Below are positions 1 to 5,488 of a DNA stretch of 6,810 nt, in pieces. Within the stretch, counting starts at the first letter, position 1, and each line of letters starts with the position of its first letter. This DNA is from Planctomycetota bacterium (GTDB lineage: Bacteria > Planctomycetota > SZUA-567). The notes under the pieces are model-generated. The model saw nothing but the letters and a program-made list of their open reading frames with translations, had not been told where the DNA came from and ran no database searches. The translations under genes were made by a program, and so were the position numbers. The stretch is from NCBI GenBank assembly GCA_020861125.1, contig JAJBSZ010000250.1:1-6810 (forward strand), given 5' to 3'.

Positions 1-860
1 TCCATGCCGTCGCCGACCATGGCGGTCTGGCCAGCGTCGCCGTCCCGGCGGGTGCCGGCGGCGGTGCCCAGCTTGATCAACGGCGAGTCCTTGCCCTTGC
101 GGCGGACCTCTTCCCGCAGGTGGCGGAAGGCTTCGCCGTATTCGGCAAACTTGTCGCCGAGGTAGAGGCTGCGGGCTTCCGAGTCCTCCACCAGCTCCTG
201 GGGCGAACCGTGTTTCAGAACTTTGCCGTCCCGGATGATGTAGGCGCGGTCGACGATGGTAAAGGTTTCAAAGACGTTGTGATCGGTGATGAGGATGGCG
301 ATGCCCCGTTCCTGCAGGCTGTAGATGATCTTCTGGATATCCTCGCAGGCCCGGGGGTCGACGCCGGAAAACGGCTCGTCGAGAAGGAGGATGCTGGGGC
401 TGGCAACCAGGGCCCGGCAGATCTCCAGCCGCCGCCGCTCGCCGCCGGACAGCAGGTGGGCGGTGCTTTTCGACAGCCGGGCCAGGTTCATGTCGGCCAG
501 GAGTTCCGCCAGGCGTTCCCGGCGGGCGGCGCGGCTGAGGTTCTGGGTCTCCAGGATGGACATGACGTTGTCCTCCACCGTCATATTGCGGAAGATGGAC
601 GGTTCCTGGGATAGATAGCCCATGCCGTGGCGGGCCCGTTGGAACATGGGCAGCCGGCTGATATCCGCGTCCATCAGCCGGACGGTGCCCGCTTCGGCGC
701 GGATGATGCCCATGACGATGCGGAAGGTGGTGGTCTTGCCGGCGCCGTTTGGCCCCAATAGACCGACGATCTCGCCGGCATTGACGTGGAAATCCACCCC
801 GTCCACCACCCGGCGGCTGCCGTAGGTTTTCACCAGGCCCTTAATATCCAGCAGAGGCAT
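1..860 (-). CDS. lptB: LptB, LPS export ABC transporter ATPase (3' end outside window)
   Basis: LptB is the cytoplasmic ATPase that drives LptFG-dependent extraction of LPS from the inner membrane for delivery to the outer membrane. The minus-strand reading frame starts with MPLLDIKGLVKTYG and stays open for 286 codons to the window edge. Visible motifs are Walker A GPNGAGKTT (residues 36-44), the Q-loop glutamine (Q85, in YLSQEPSIF), the signature LSGGE (137-141), Walker B ILLLDEP with catalytic E162, the D-loop GVDP, and switch histidine H194 in ITDHN. The order and wording, especially ERRRLEICRAL and the terminal YLGDKF (233-238), are typical of LptB rather than other ABC ATPases. The ATG is preceded by AGGAGG four bases upstream. 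Family members usually stop just after YLG-F at about 240 residues; this one continues at least 48 residues with a charged tail (REEVRRKGKD). The usual upstream partners lptC and lptA are absent; a FliG-like gene lies there instead. Confidence 0.95.
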   Translation of the reverse strand, partial: MPLLDIKGLVKTYGSRRVVDGVDFHVNAGEIVGLLGPNGAGKTTTFRIVMGIIRAEAGTVRLMDADISRLPMFQRARHGMGYLSQEPSIFRNMTVEDNVMSILETQNLSRAARRERLAELLADMNLARLSKSTAHLLSGGERRRLEICRALVASPSILLLDEPFSGVDPRACEDIQKIIYSLQERGIAILITDHNVFETFTIVDRAYIIRDGKVLKHGSPQELVEDSEARSLYLGDKFAEYGEAFRHLREEVRRKGKDSPLIKLGTAAGTRRDGDAGQTAMVGDGM

Positions 861-876
861 GCGCCCTCCTTTGTCT

Positions 877-918
877 TCATGGGACGCCGCCTGCGGGCCC
901 CGGCGCGTATTCGACCAT
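877..918 (-). CDS. possible 13-residue leader ORF upstream of lptB
   Basis: A 13-codon minus-strand ORF (MVEYAPGPAGGVP, stop TGA) ends 16 bases before the lptB start codon. Its ATG has a well-placed Shine-Dalgarno GGAGG six bases upstream (plus-strand CCTCC at 925-929), as good as that of lptB itself. It could be a translated leader or coupling peptide for lptB. It resembles no known peptide, has no run of a regulatory amino acid, and such short ORFs arise by chance in GC-rich DNA. Translation is inferred from the ribosome site alone. Confidence 0.25.
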   Translation of the reverse strand: MVEYAPGPAGGVP

Positions 919-992
919 GATCGGCCTCCACCGTTGCGGGTTTCAGCCGGCTGGTTAACCAAAAAGCGCACAGGAATAACGGCCTGGCAGTG

Positions 993-1018
993 GCGAAAAC
1001 GCGCTATCGGGTTTTCGC
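993..1018. repeat. perfect 8-bp hairpin containing copy 1 of an 18-bp direct repeat
   Basis: GCGAAAAC (993-1000) and GTTTTCGC (1011-1018) are exact reverse complements around the 10-base loop GCGCTATCGG. Bases 994-1011 are identical to 1099-1116. Neither strand has a T run directly after the hairpin, so it is not a standard intrinsic terminator. An operator or an RNA structure in the lptB leader are possible roles, but neither is shown. Confidence 0.6.
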
Positions 1019-1098
1019 AAAAATTGACCCTTCCTTGCGCGCGTTCCGGTTAATTGCTGCACGTTCCGACAACGCAAAGTTGGAGGCCTACCCATTAC

Positions 1099-1116
1099 CG
1101 AAAACGCGCTATCGGG
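1099..1116. repeat. copy 2 of the 18-bp direct repeat, overlapping the FliG-like stop codon
   Basis: The 18 bases CGAAAACGCGCTATCGGG repeat exactly at 994-1011, 105 bases away. This copy includes the stop codon of the FliG-like gene (TAG on the minus strand, 1109-1111) and its last codons. Unlike copy 1, it lacks the GTTTTCGC arm that completes the 8-bp hairpin. The flanks of the two copies do not match, so the whole gene end was not simply duplicated. Confidence 0.7.
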
Positions 1117-2251
1117 CGAGATCGGGATCCCTGGGATCGATTAGTATCCGGCCGGCGGCCTGCAATTGCAAGGCCACGCCGAGAACTTTTTTCTGGGCCG
1201 CCTCGATGGCGTCCAGCCCGGCCCGAGCGGCCGGCGGCTCCTGGAGGGCCGCCGCCCGGCCCGGGCTCACCACCCGCAGCACCCGCTCCCGCAAGGCCGG
1301 CGGTGCGAAGCGGAGCGCCAGGGCCGCGGCGTCCGTCGGGGCGGCGGTGAACACCCGGGCCAACGCCCCGTCCTCGGTGAACAGGAGATCATCAAAAAAG
1401 AACATCCGGCCGCGCAGTTCGCGGAAGAGGGACGGATCCTCGGCCTGCACCGCCTGCCGCAGGCGCGGATCGGCTTCCCGGAGGATGGCGGCGAGGATCG
1501 CCTTGCCATCCACCGACCGGGTGGCAGCGGGCGGCGGCGGACCGGCTGGGCGGCGGGCCGGCGGCGCACGGCGGGGTCCGGACCGCGCCGCCGACCGAAC
1601 CACCCCTTCCCGCGCGCCGGGCCGGCGCACCGACGAGGTGGCACGGGGCAGCAGGGTCTGCTGGGCGCGGCCGATCAGCTCCATCAAACTGGCCCGGGCC
1701 AGAGGCGACTGCAGCGGATCCCCGGCGACCGGATCCGGACGGCCGGGCACGGCCGGGCCGTTGATGGGGGAACTGCCGGCCGGCCGCGGCTGCCAGGGAA
1801 CGGGACGGTCGGCGACACGAGGGGCCCGTTCCGTTCGGGCGGTGTCCTGACGCCGTTCCGACTGTACCGGCTTTCCCGTTTGTTCCAGCATACCCGGCTG
1901 AACCGGCGGTGGGCCAGCCTGTTTCCCGCCTTCCGGCTCCACCGGAGCGGTTGGCCGAGCCTCGGTCGGTTTGCCGGCGGCGGCGTCCCGGGCCTGCCGC
2001 GCCGCCTGGACAACCTCCCGGATCCGGGCGGCGGTCTCGGCCGCCTGTTCCGGCGACGCCGACCGGGCATCACGCATAGCCGGCACCAGATCCGCCTGCA
2101 GATGCCCGGGAAAATAGGCCATGACCTGCACGCCCGTTTTCGCCGGCAGACCGGTCAGGGCGATGGCGATGTCCTCGACCGGCATCTTCCGGAGCAACCG
2201 GTACAGTGCCGCCGGGCTGGCCGCGGCGAGAAAGGCGAATGGATTGTCCAT
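1109..2251 (-). CDS. FliG-like protein: middle-type domain, long linker, FliG C-terminal domain
   Basis: The 380-residue product is related to the flagellar rotor protein FliG. Residues 1-85 resemble the FliG middle domain (LYRLLRKMPVEDIAIAL, then LPAKTG and LQADLV); MgtE-type N domains share this fold. Residues about 90-245 form a Pro/Ala/Arg/Gly-rich, probably disordered linker. Residues 248-370 match the FliG C-terminal (torque) domain: ILREADP, RMFFFDDLLFTEDGAL (the place of the family's RMF-FEDL--LDDR), ALRFAPPALRERVL, and the closing IEAAQKKVLGVALQLQAAGRI. The conserved Asp-Asp pair appears as E293-D294, and the following Arg is Gly. The FliF-binding N-terminal domain is missing. I chose the ATG at 2251 (MDNPFAFL) because an AGGGGGA-type ribosome site precedes it and the FliG-like sequence starts there; an upstream extension to 2509 is possible but unlike the family. 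No flagellar genes adjoin it. It may be a divergent rotor paralogue or a scaffold with another role. Confidence 0.8.
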   Translation of the reverse strand: MDNPFAFLAAASPAALYRLLRKMPVEDIAIALTGLPAKTGVQVMAYFPGHLQADLVPAMRDARSASPEQAAETAARIREVVQAARQARDAAAGKPTEARPTAPVEPEGGKQAGPPPVQPGMLEQTGKPVQSERRQDTARTERAPRVADRPVPWQPRPAGSSPINGPAVPGRPDPVAGDPLQSPLARASLMELIGRAQQTLLPRATSSVRRPGAREGVVRSAARSGPRRAPPARRPAGPPPPAATRSVDGKAILAAILREADPRLRQAVQAEDPSLFRELRGRMFFFDDLLFTEDGALARVFTAAPTDAAALALRFAPPALRERVLRVVSPGRAAALQEPPAARAGLDAIEAAQKKVLGVALQLQAAGRILIDPRDPDLAR

Positions 2252-2314
2252 GCGTGGTCCCCCTTGGCTACCGCCGGTGCGGACAGCCCGAACCGGTACG
2301 CTTCCCCAGATTCC

Positions 2315-2343
2315 ATATTCGGTATCCAGGGCGGCGGAGTCAA
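2315..2343 (-). promoter_or_regulatory. weak candidate promoter for the FliG-like gene
   Basis: On the minus strand, TTGACT (2343-2338) is followed after 17 bases by GAATAT (2320-2315), within a locally AT-richer stretch. The -35 box matches five of six consensus bases but the -10 box only three. The start codon at 2251 would give a leader of about 55 bases. Confidence 0.3.
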
Positions 2344-2490
2344 CCATTGTCGGAAAAACCCGGCGAGATATGGGCTTTTTCCATCCCTCTCCCCGGCCGG
2401 CTGTGCGGAGGCGGGAGCGCTCCAATCCGGTGGCGACGCGGTCGGGTGCTCCTCGCGGGAAAAAAACCGGCGGTATCGCCGCCGGCCATC

Positions 2491-2519
2491 TTGTCACCGG
2501 CAGAGGCATATCGTATCAT
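2491..2519 (+). promoter_or_regulatory. sigma-70-type promoter for the GH3-truB operon
   Basis: TTGTCA (2491-2496) and TATCAT (2514-2519) are separated by exactly 17 bases, and each matches five of six consensus positions. Transcription would start near 2526, giving a leader of about 25 bases with AGGGGAG upstream of the GH3 start at 2552. This is the clearest promoter in the window. Confidence 0.7.
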
Positions 2520-2551
2520 ACCACCGTCGGATGAGGGGAGATCGAGAGACA

Positions 2552-4291
2552 ATGATGTCCACACTGATCGGCTGGGTGTTTGACCGGGTCATGGCCAAGC
2601 CCCTCGCCCGCTTCGACGCCGCGGTGCGTCGGCCCTTCGCCACCCAGGAGGAAGGGCTGCGCCGCATCCTCACGGAAAACGCCGCCACGGATTTTGGCCG
2701 CCGCCACGGCTTCGCCCGGTTCGCCGACAGCCAGGGGGCCGACCTGTGGCGGGAGTTCCGGCGGGCGGTCCCCATCCGCCGCTACGACGATTTTTTGCCG
2801 GATATCCGCCGCATGCAGGAGGGTGAAGCGGGCGTCCTGGTGCCGGGACGGCCGGAGATGTTTTCCCTCACCTCCGGCACCACCTCCGAACCCAAGTTCT
2901 GTCCAGTCACCCGCGCCTTCATCCGCGAACACCACCGGCAGCACCTCCTGTGGATGTACCACGTCTACACCGATCATCCCCGGGTCAACGACGGCAAGTA
3001 TCTGGTGGTGGCCAGTCCGGCCGAAATGGGCCGCACCGCCGGCGACATCCCCTACGGCGCCATGAGCGGCAAGCAGCTGGAGGTCCAGTCCGTGCCGGTG
3101 CGGCGGCGGATGGCGGCGCCGGCGCGCATCCAGCATTTGGAGAACGCCGAGGACCGCTGGTTCAACCTGCTCCTCTTCGCCCTGGCCGAGGAAAACCTGC
3201 GGGTGGTGACCTCGGTCAACCCCTCCACCCTGGTGGCCCTCGCCAACCGCCTGGCCCGGGACGCCGACCGCCTGCTGGACGCCCTGGAACACGGCCACCC
3301 GGCCGCCGCCGACCCCGCGGCGGACGCGACGAGCCGGCTGGTGGCCCATGCCTTCCGGCCGAATCCGGCCCGGGCCGCGCACCTGCGGGAGATTTTGCGG
3401 GGGGACGGCCAGCTCACCCCAGCCGCCGTTTGGCCGGAATTGGCGCTCCTCCTCACCTGGCAGGGCGGGTCGTCTTCCTTCTACCTACCGCACGTGGCAA
3501 CCCTGTGGGGCAATGTCCGCCAGCGCTGCCTCGGCCTGCGGGCCAGCGAAGGGACATTTTCCATCCCTCTCCGCGATCACACGCCGTCCGGCGTGCTGGC
3601 GGTGGGGGGTCACGTGATGGAATTCGTGCCTGCCGCGGCGGGGGATCCCGGACCGTCCACCCCGACCCTGCTGGCCGGCCAGTTGCAAGAGGGGGAACTC
3701 TACCGCCTGATCGCCACAACCTCCGGCGGCTTTTACCGCTACGACCTGGGGGATTTGGTGCGGGTCACCGGTTTCCACCCCCGCACGCCGGTAGTGGCGT
3801 TCGAGCGCCGGGCCGGGGCGGTGCTGTCCGCCACCGGCGAAAAGCTGACCGAGGATCAGGTGGTCGGCGCGATGGAAATAGCCGCCGCCGACGGGCCGCT
3901 GATGAACGGTTTCAGTTTGACGTGGGAGATGGACGACGGGGTCGTCCGGTACGTGCTGGCGTTGGAATGCACCGGTTCGGCCGAAGCGGTCCGCAACCGC
4001 TTCAACATGATCCGATCCCGGGTGCAGCAGCTCCTGGCGATCTTCGACGACGAACTCATGTACCGCAACGTCGAGTACCAGTCCAAACGGGACGACGGCC
4101 GCATCGCCTTTCCCCGGGCGGTACTGCTGGCCGAGGGCTCCTACGAGGCTCTGCGGTCCCGGCTGGCGGCCGAAGGCAAGCCCGAAAACCAAATCAAGCA
4201 CCCGGTCCTGGTGACGCCGCCCGGTCCCGGTCGGGCGCCGGTGGCCGGCTGCCGCTTTTTCGACGGCATGACCATCGCGGCGGAGTTCTGA
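2552..4291 (+). CDS. GH3-family acyl-adenylating / acid-amido synthetase-like protein
   Basis: The 579-residue product belongs to the GH3 family, named from plant auxin-responsive enzymes that adenylate a carboxylic acid and couple it to an amino acid. The length fits the family. Motif 1, the ATP-phosphate loop, is SLTSGTTSEPK (residues 105-115). Motif 2 is LRASEG (S332, E333), matching the YGASEG-type adenine and substrate motif. Motif 3 is GGFYRYDLGDLVRV with D401, followed by GEKLTEDQV, as in the family. The N-terminus (QEEGLRRILTENAATDFGRRHGF) is also typical. I prefer the ATG at 2552 because AGGGGAG lies 11 bases upstream; in-frame ATGs at 2531 and 2555 are alternatives. The stop overlaps the truB start, so the two are probably co-translated. 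Bacterial members have no well-established substrate, so specificity is unknown. There is no signal peptide or membrane segment; it should be cytoplasmic. Confidence 0.9.
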   Translation: MMSTLIGWVFDRVMAKPLARFDAAVRRPFATQEEGLRRILTENAATDFGRRHGFARFADSQGADLWREFRRAVPIRRYDDFLPDIRRMQEGEAGVLVPGRPEMFSLTSGTTSEPKFCPVTRAFIREHHRQHLLWMYHVYTDHPRVNDGKYLVVASPAEMGRTAGDIPYGAMSGKQLEVQSVPVRRRMAAPARIQHLENAEDRWFNLLLFALAEENLRVVTSVNPSTLVALANRLARDADRLLDALEHGHPAAADPAADATSRLVAHAFRPNPARAAHLREILRGDGQLTPAAVWPELALLLTWQGGSSSFYLPHVATLWGNVRQRCLGLRASEGTFSIPLRDHTPSGVLAVGGHVMEFVPAAAGDPGPSTPTLLAGQLQEGELYRLIATTSGGFYRYDLGDLVRVTGFHPRTPVVAFERRAGAVLSATGEKLTEDQVVGAMEIAAADGPLMNGFSLTWEMDDGVVRYVLALECTGSAEAVRNRFNMIRSRVQQLLAIFDDELMYRNVEYQSKRDDGRIAFPRAVLLAEGSYEALRSRLAAEGKPENQIKHPVLVTPPGPGRAPVAGCRFFDGMTIAAEF

Positions 4292-5037
4292 TGGATCAGC
4301 CGTTTCCCGACACCCTTGCCGCTTTCAAGCGGGATCCGCTGGCGCTGTGCTGGCGGATTCCCGGCCTGTGGCCGGTTGCCAAGCCGAGCGGTCCCTCCAG
4401 CAACCTGATGGTGGTGCGGGCGCGCCGGGCCCTCGGCCTCAAGCGGATCGGCCACGCCGGCACCCTTGATCCCCTCGCCTCCGGCCTCCTCCTCCTTCTC
4501 GCCGGCAATGCCACCCGGCTGTTCGATCACCTGCAGGAATTTCCCAAACGCTACCGGGCCGGCTTCCGCTGCGGCCAACGCACCGACAGCCAGGACATCA
4601 CCGGGCAGGCCCTCGCCGATTGGCAACCGAGCCAGCCGCCGCCGGACGCCGCGGCGTTCCGTCCCGCTCTGGAGGCGTTCCGCGGTGATATCCTCCAGAC
4701 GCCGCCCATGTTCAGCGCCCTGAAACGGGACGGTACGCCTCTCTACCGCCTGGCTCGGGCCGGCGCCACCGTGGACCGTCCCGCCCGGCCGGCGCGGGTG
4801 GACGCTCTGGAACTCACTGCCTACGACGGCGAGGCGGGCGAGCTGACGATGACGGTATCCAGCGGCTTTTACGTGCGGACGCTGATCGACGATCTGGGTC
4901 TGGCCCTCGGCTGCGGCGCAGTGATGACCAGTTTGGTCCGCACCGGCATCGGGCCTTTCCGTCTGGAGGACGCGAAATCCCTGGACGACCTCCCGGCCCT
5001 CCAGGCCGGCATTGAGGACGGGCCATCGGGAACCTAA
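4291..5037 (+). CDS. truB: TruB, tRNA pseudouridine-55 synthase (short form)
   Basis: TruB converts U55 in the T-loop of tRNAs to pseudouridine. The 248-residue product carries the catalytic motif GHAGTLDPLASGLL with nucleophile D60, the substrate-stacking tyrosine in KRYRAGF (Y88), TDSQDITG, the QTPPMFSALKRDGTPLYRLAR block (136-156), and GFYVRTLIDDLG with Y194 and R196 at the expected active-site places. The N-terminal KPSGPSS motif lacks the aspartate often found before Lys-Pro (here VAKPSG). Proteins such as the E. coli enzyme are about 60 residues longer and end in a PUA-like RNA-binding domain; this one stops soon after VRTGIGPFRLEDA, so that domain is missing. The start ATG shares its A with the GH3 stop (TGATG), implying translational coupling. 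truB commonly sits beside rbfA and infB, so pairing with a GH3 gene is unusual. Confidence 0.95.
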   Translation: MDQPFPDTLAAFKRDPLALCWRIPGLWPVAKPSGPSSNLMVVRARRALGLKRIGHAGTLDPLASGLLLLLAGNATRLFDHLQEFPKRYRAGFRCGQRTDSQDITGQALADWQPSQPPPDAAAFRPALEAFRGDILQTPPMFSALKRDGTPLYRLARAGATVDRPARPARVDALELTAYDGEAGELTMTVSSGFYVRTLIDDLGLALGCGAVMTSLVRTGIGPFRLEDAKSLDDLPALQAGIEDGPSGT

Positions 5038-5043
5038 TACATT

Positions 5044-5067
5044 AATGATAGGGCCAACCTCATTTTT
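5044..5067 (+). terminator. weak candidate terminator after truB
   Basis: AATG (5044-5047) can pair with CATT (5061-5064), and AGG (5050-5052) with CCT (5058-5060), around the loop GCCAA. The T run 5063-5067 overlaps and follows the stem. The stem is short and has a bulge. It also competes with the longer stem-loop at 5046-5094, so termination here is uncertain. Confidence 0.3.
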
Positions 5068-5094
5068 GAAGGCACGACGAGGGTTCGCCTATCA
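5046..5094. repeat. inverted-repeat stem-loop nine bases after truB
   Basis: TGATAGG (5046-5052) and CCTATCA (5088-5094) are exact reverse complements. Inside them AACC (5056-5059) pairs with GGTT (5082-5085). The arms enclose a loop holding ATTTTTG. No T run follows the right arm, so it is not a standard terminator; it might shield the 3' end of the operon transcript. Confidence 0.5.
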
Positions 5095-5157
5095 TGCCGG
5101 AGAGACCACCGCACTACCCACTGGTTTATAGCGACGAGCCCGTAGCGGTTACAGCCG

Positions 5158-5177
5158 TCGACCCACTAGCGTGGGGC
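5158..5177 (+). repeat. isolated copy of the CCCACTAGCGTGGG box
   Basis: CCCAC (5162-5166), TAGC and GTGGG (5171-5175) form a 5-bp hairpin with a four-base loop. The box with its leading CGA (CGACCCACTAGCGTGGGG) is identical to the end of repeat copy B (6788 onward). No other part of the repeat is clearly recognisable just upstream, so this may be the remnant of an older copy or a boundary marker of copy C. Confidence 0.6.
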
Positions 5178-5238
5178 TGCTGCCCTCTCGGGGAGTATGG
5201 GTACGCGCGGGATGGGTTTTGGCGGGTAATGGACCCGC

Positions 5239-5446
5239 TCCGACCTCCCTCTCCCGATCGAACAGGAGTGTAGGCGGGAGAGTGGGGCTACTGGAAGGAT
5301 GGCACAATATGCTAAACGCGGAGCCACGCGGGTTGGCATCTTCTTGGAACGTACTGCGCGATGGCCCGACGTTTGGGTTGGCCCGTGTGGAGCCTCGGGG
5401 GCTGGTCGCGCCCACACCTCCCGAGTCCACTAACGTGGGGCCCGAC
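5239..5446 (+). repeat. multi-hairpin repeat, copy C (diverged); candidate structured RNA
   Basis: This copy aligns end-to-end with copy B (6574-6810) but has diverged. In order it shows TCCGACC; an 8-bp stem CTCTCCCG (5249-5256) with CGGGAGAG (5275-5282); GGCACAATATGC, a shortened form of the GCACAA hairpin; GCGGAGCC; the stem GCCACGCGGG (5323-5332) with CCCGTGTGGA (5382-5391); GGGGGCTGGTCGCGCCC (5397-5413); and the closing box TCCACTAACGTGGGGCCCGA. Against copy B, the G-C pair at the fourth position of the GC stem is A-T here (5326 with 5388), and another pair is G-T (5328 with 5386). The closing box pairs T5426 with G5439. These changes keep pairing on the plus strand, which suggests this is the RNA-like strand. 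Similarity to B may extend left to about 5198. Confidence 0.65.
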
Positions 5447-5488
5447 CTTCTCGGGCGGGAGCGGCCCTTTGGGCTCATAACCACCGGG

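Larger units (their letters stand above)
861..1108. other. intergenic region between the FliG-like gene and lptB
   Basis: This 248-base gap separates two minus-strand genes. It contains the possible leader ORF (877-918), the palindrome GGTTAACC (953-960), a perfect 8-bp hairpin (993-1018) and both copies of an 18-bp direct repeat, the second running just into the FliG-like stop. I see no good sigma-70 promoter and no hairpin followed by a T tract on the minus strand, so it is unclear whether lptB is transcribed from its own promoter or by read-through. Confidence 0.6.
2252..2551. other. divergent promoter region between the FliG-like and GH3 genes
   Basis: This 300-base gap lies between two divergently transcribed genes. 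Open frames cross it on both strands but show no recognisable protein and look like extensions of the neighbouring frames. It holds a strong rightward promoter (2491-2519), a weaker leftward candidate (2315-2343) and the ribosome sites of both genes. I see no clear operator or riboswitch. Confidence 0.6.
5038..5488. other. convergent truB-kdsB intergenic region, hairpin-rich
   Basis: These 451 bases separate two converging genes. Open frames pass through in several frames but give no recognisable protein and overlap inverted repeats, so I regard the region as non-coding. From left to right it holds a stem-loop just after truB (5046-5094), a box shared with the downstream repeats (5158-5177), an 8-bp hairpin (5249-5256 with 5275-5282), and a full multi-hairpin repeat copy ending at 5446. 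A last small hairpin, CCCGA (5441-5445) with TCGGG (5451-5455), lies just before the kdsB end. Confidence 0.6.

Noticed and set aside
993..1018. Intrinsic terminator for the FliG-like gene.
   Set aside because: The hairpin is perfect, but on the minus strand it is followed by CACTGCC rather than a T tract.
1166..2551. A 1041-codon plus-strand open frame extends the GH3 gene far upstream, antisense to the FliG-like gene.
   Set aside because: Only its part from 2552 matches GH3. The upstream part is low-complexity Arg/Gly/Pro, while the opposite strand encodes clear FliG domains, and the promoter and ribosome site lie next to 2552.
2516..3382. Long minus-strand open frame (288 codons) antisense to GH3.
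   Set aside because: Its composition is typical of a shadow frame in GC-rich DNA, and GH3 motifs on the plus strand are unambiguous.
2950..4290. Plus-strand frame joined to truB, reading through the GH3 gene in another frame to give a 695-residue protein.
   Set aside because: The truB homology begins after 4291. The upstream part is Gly/Arg/Pro-rich shadow of GH3 with no family motifs, and TGATG coupling gives a natural start.
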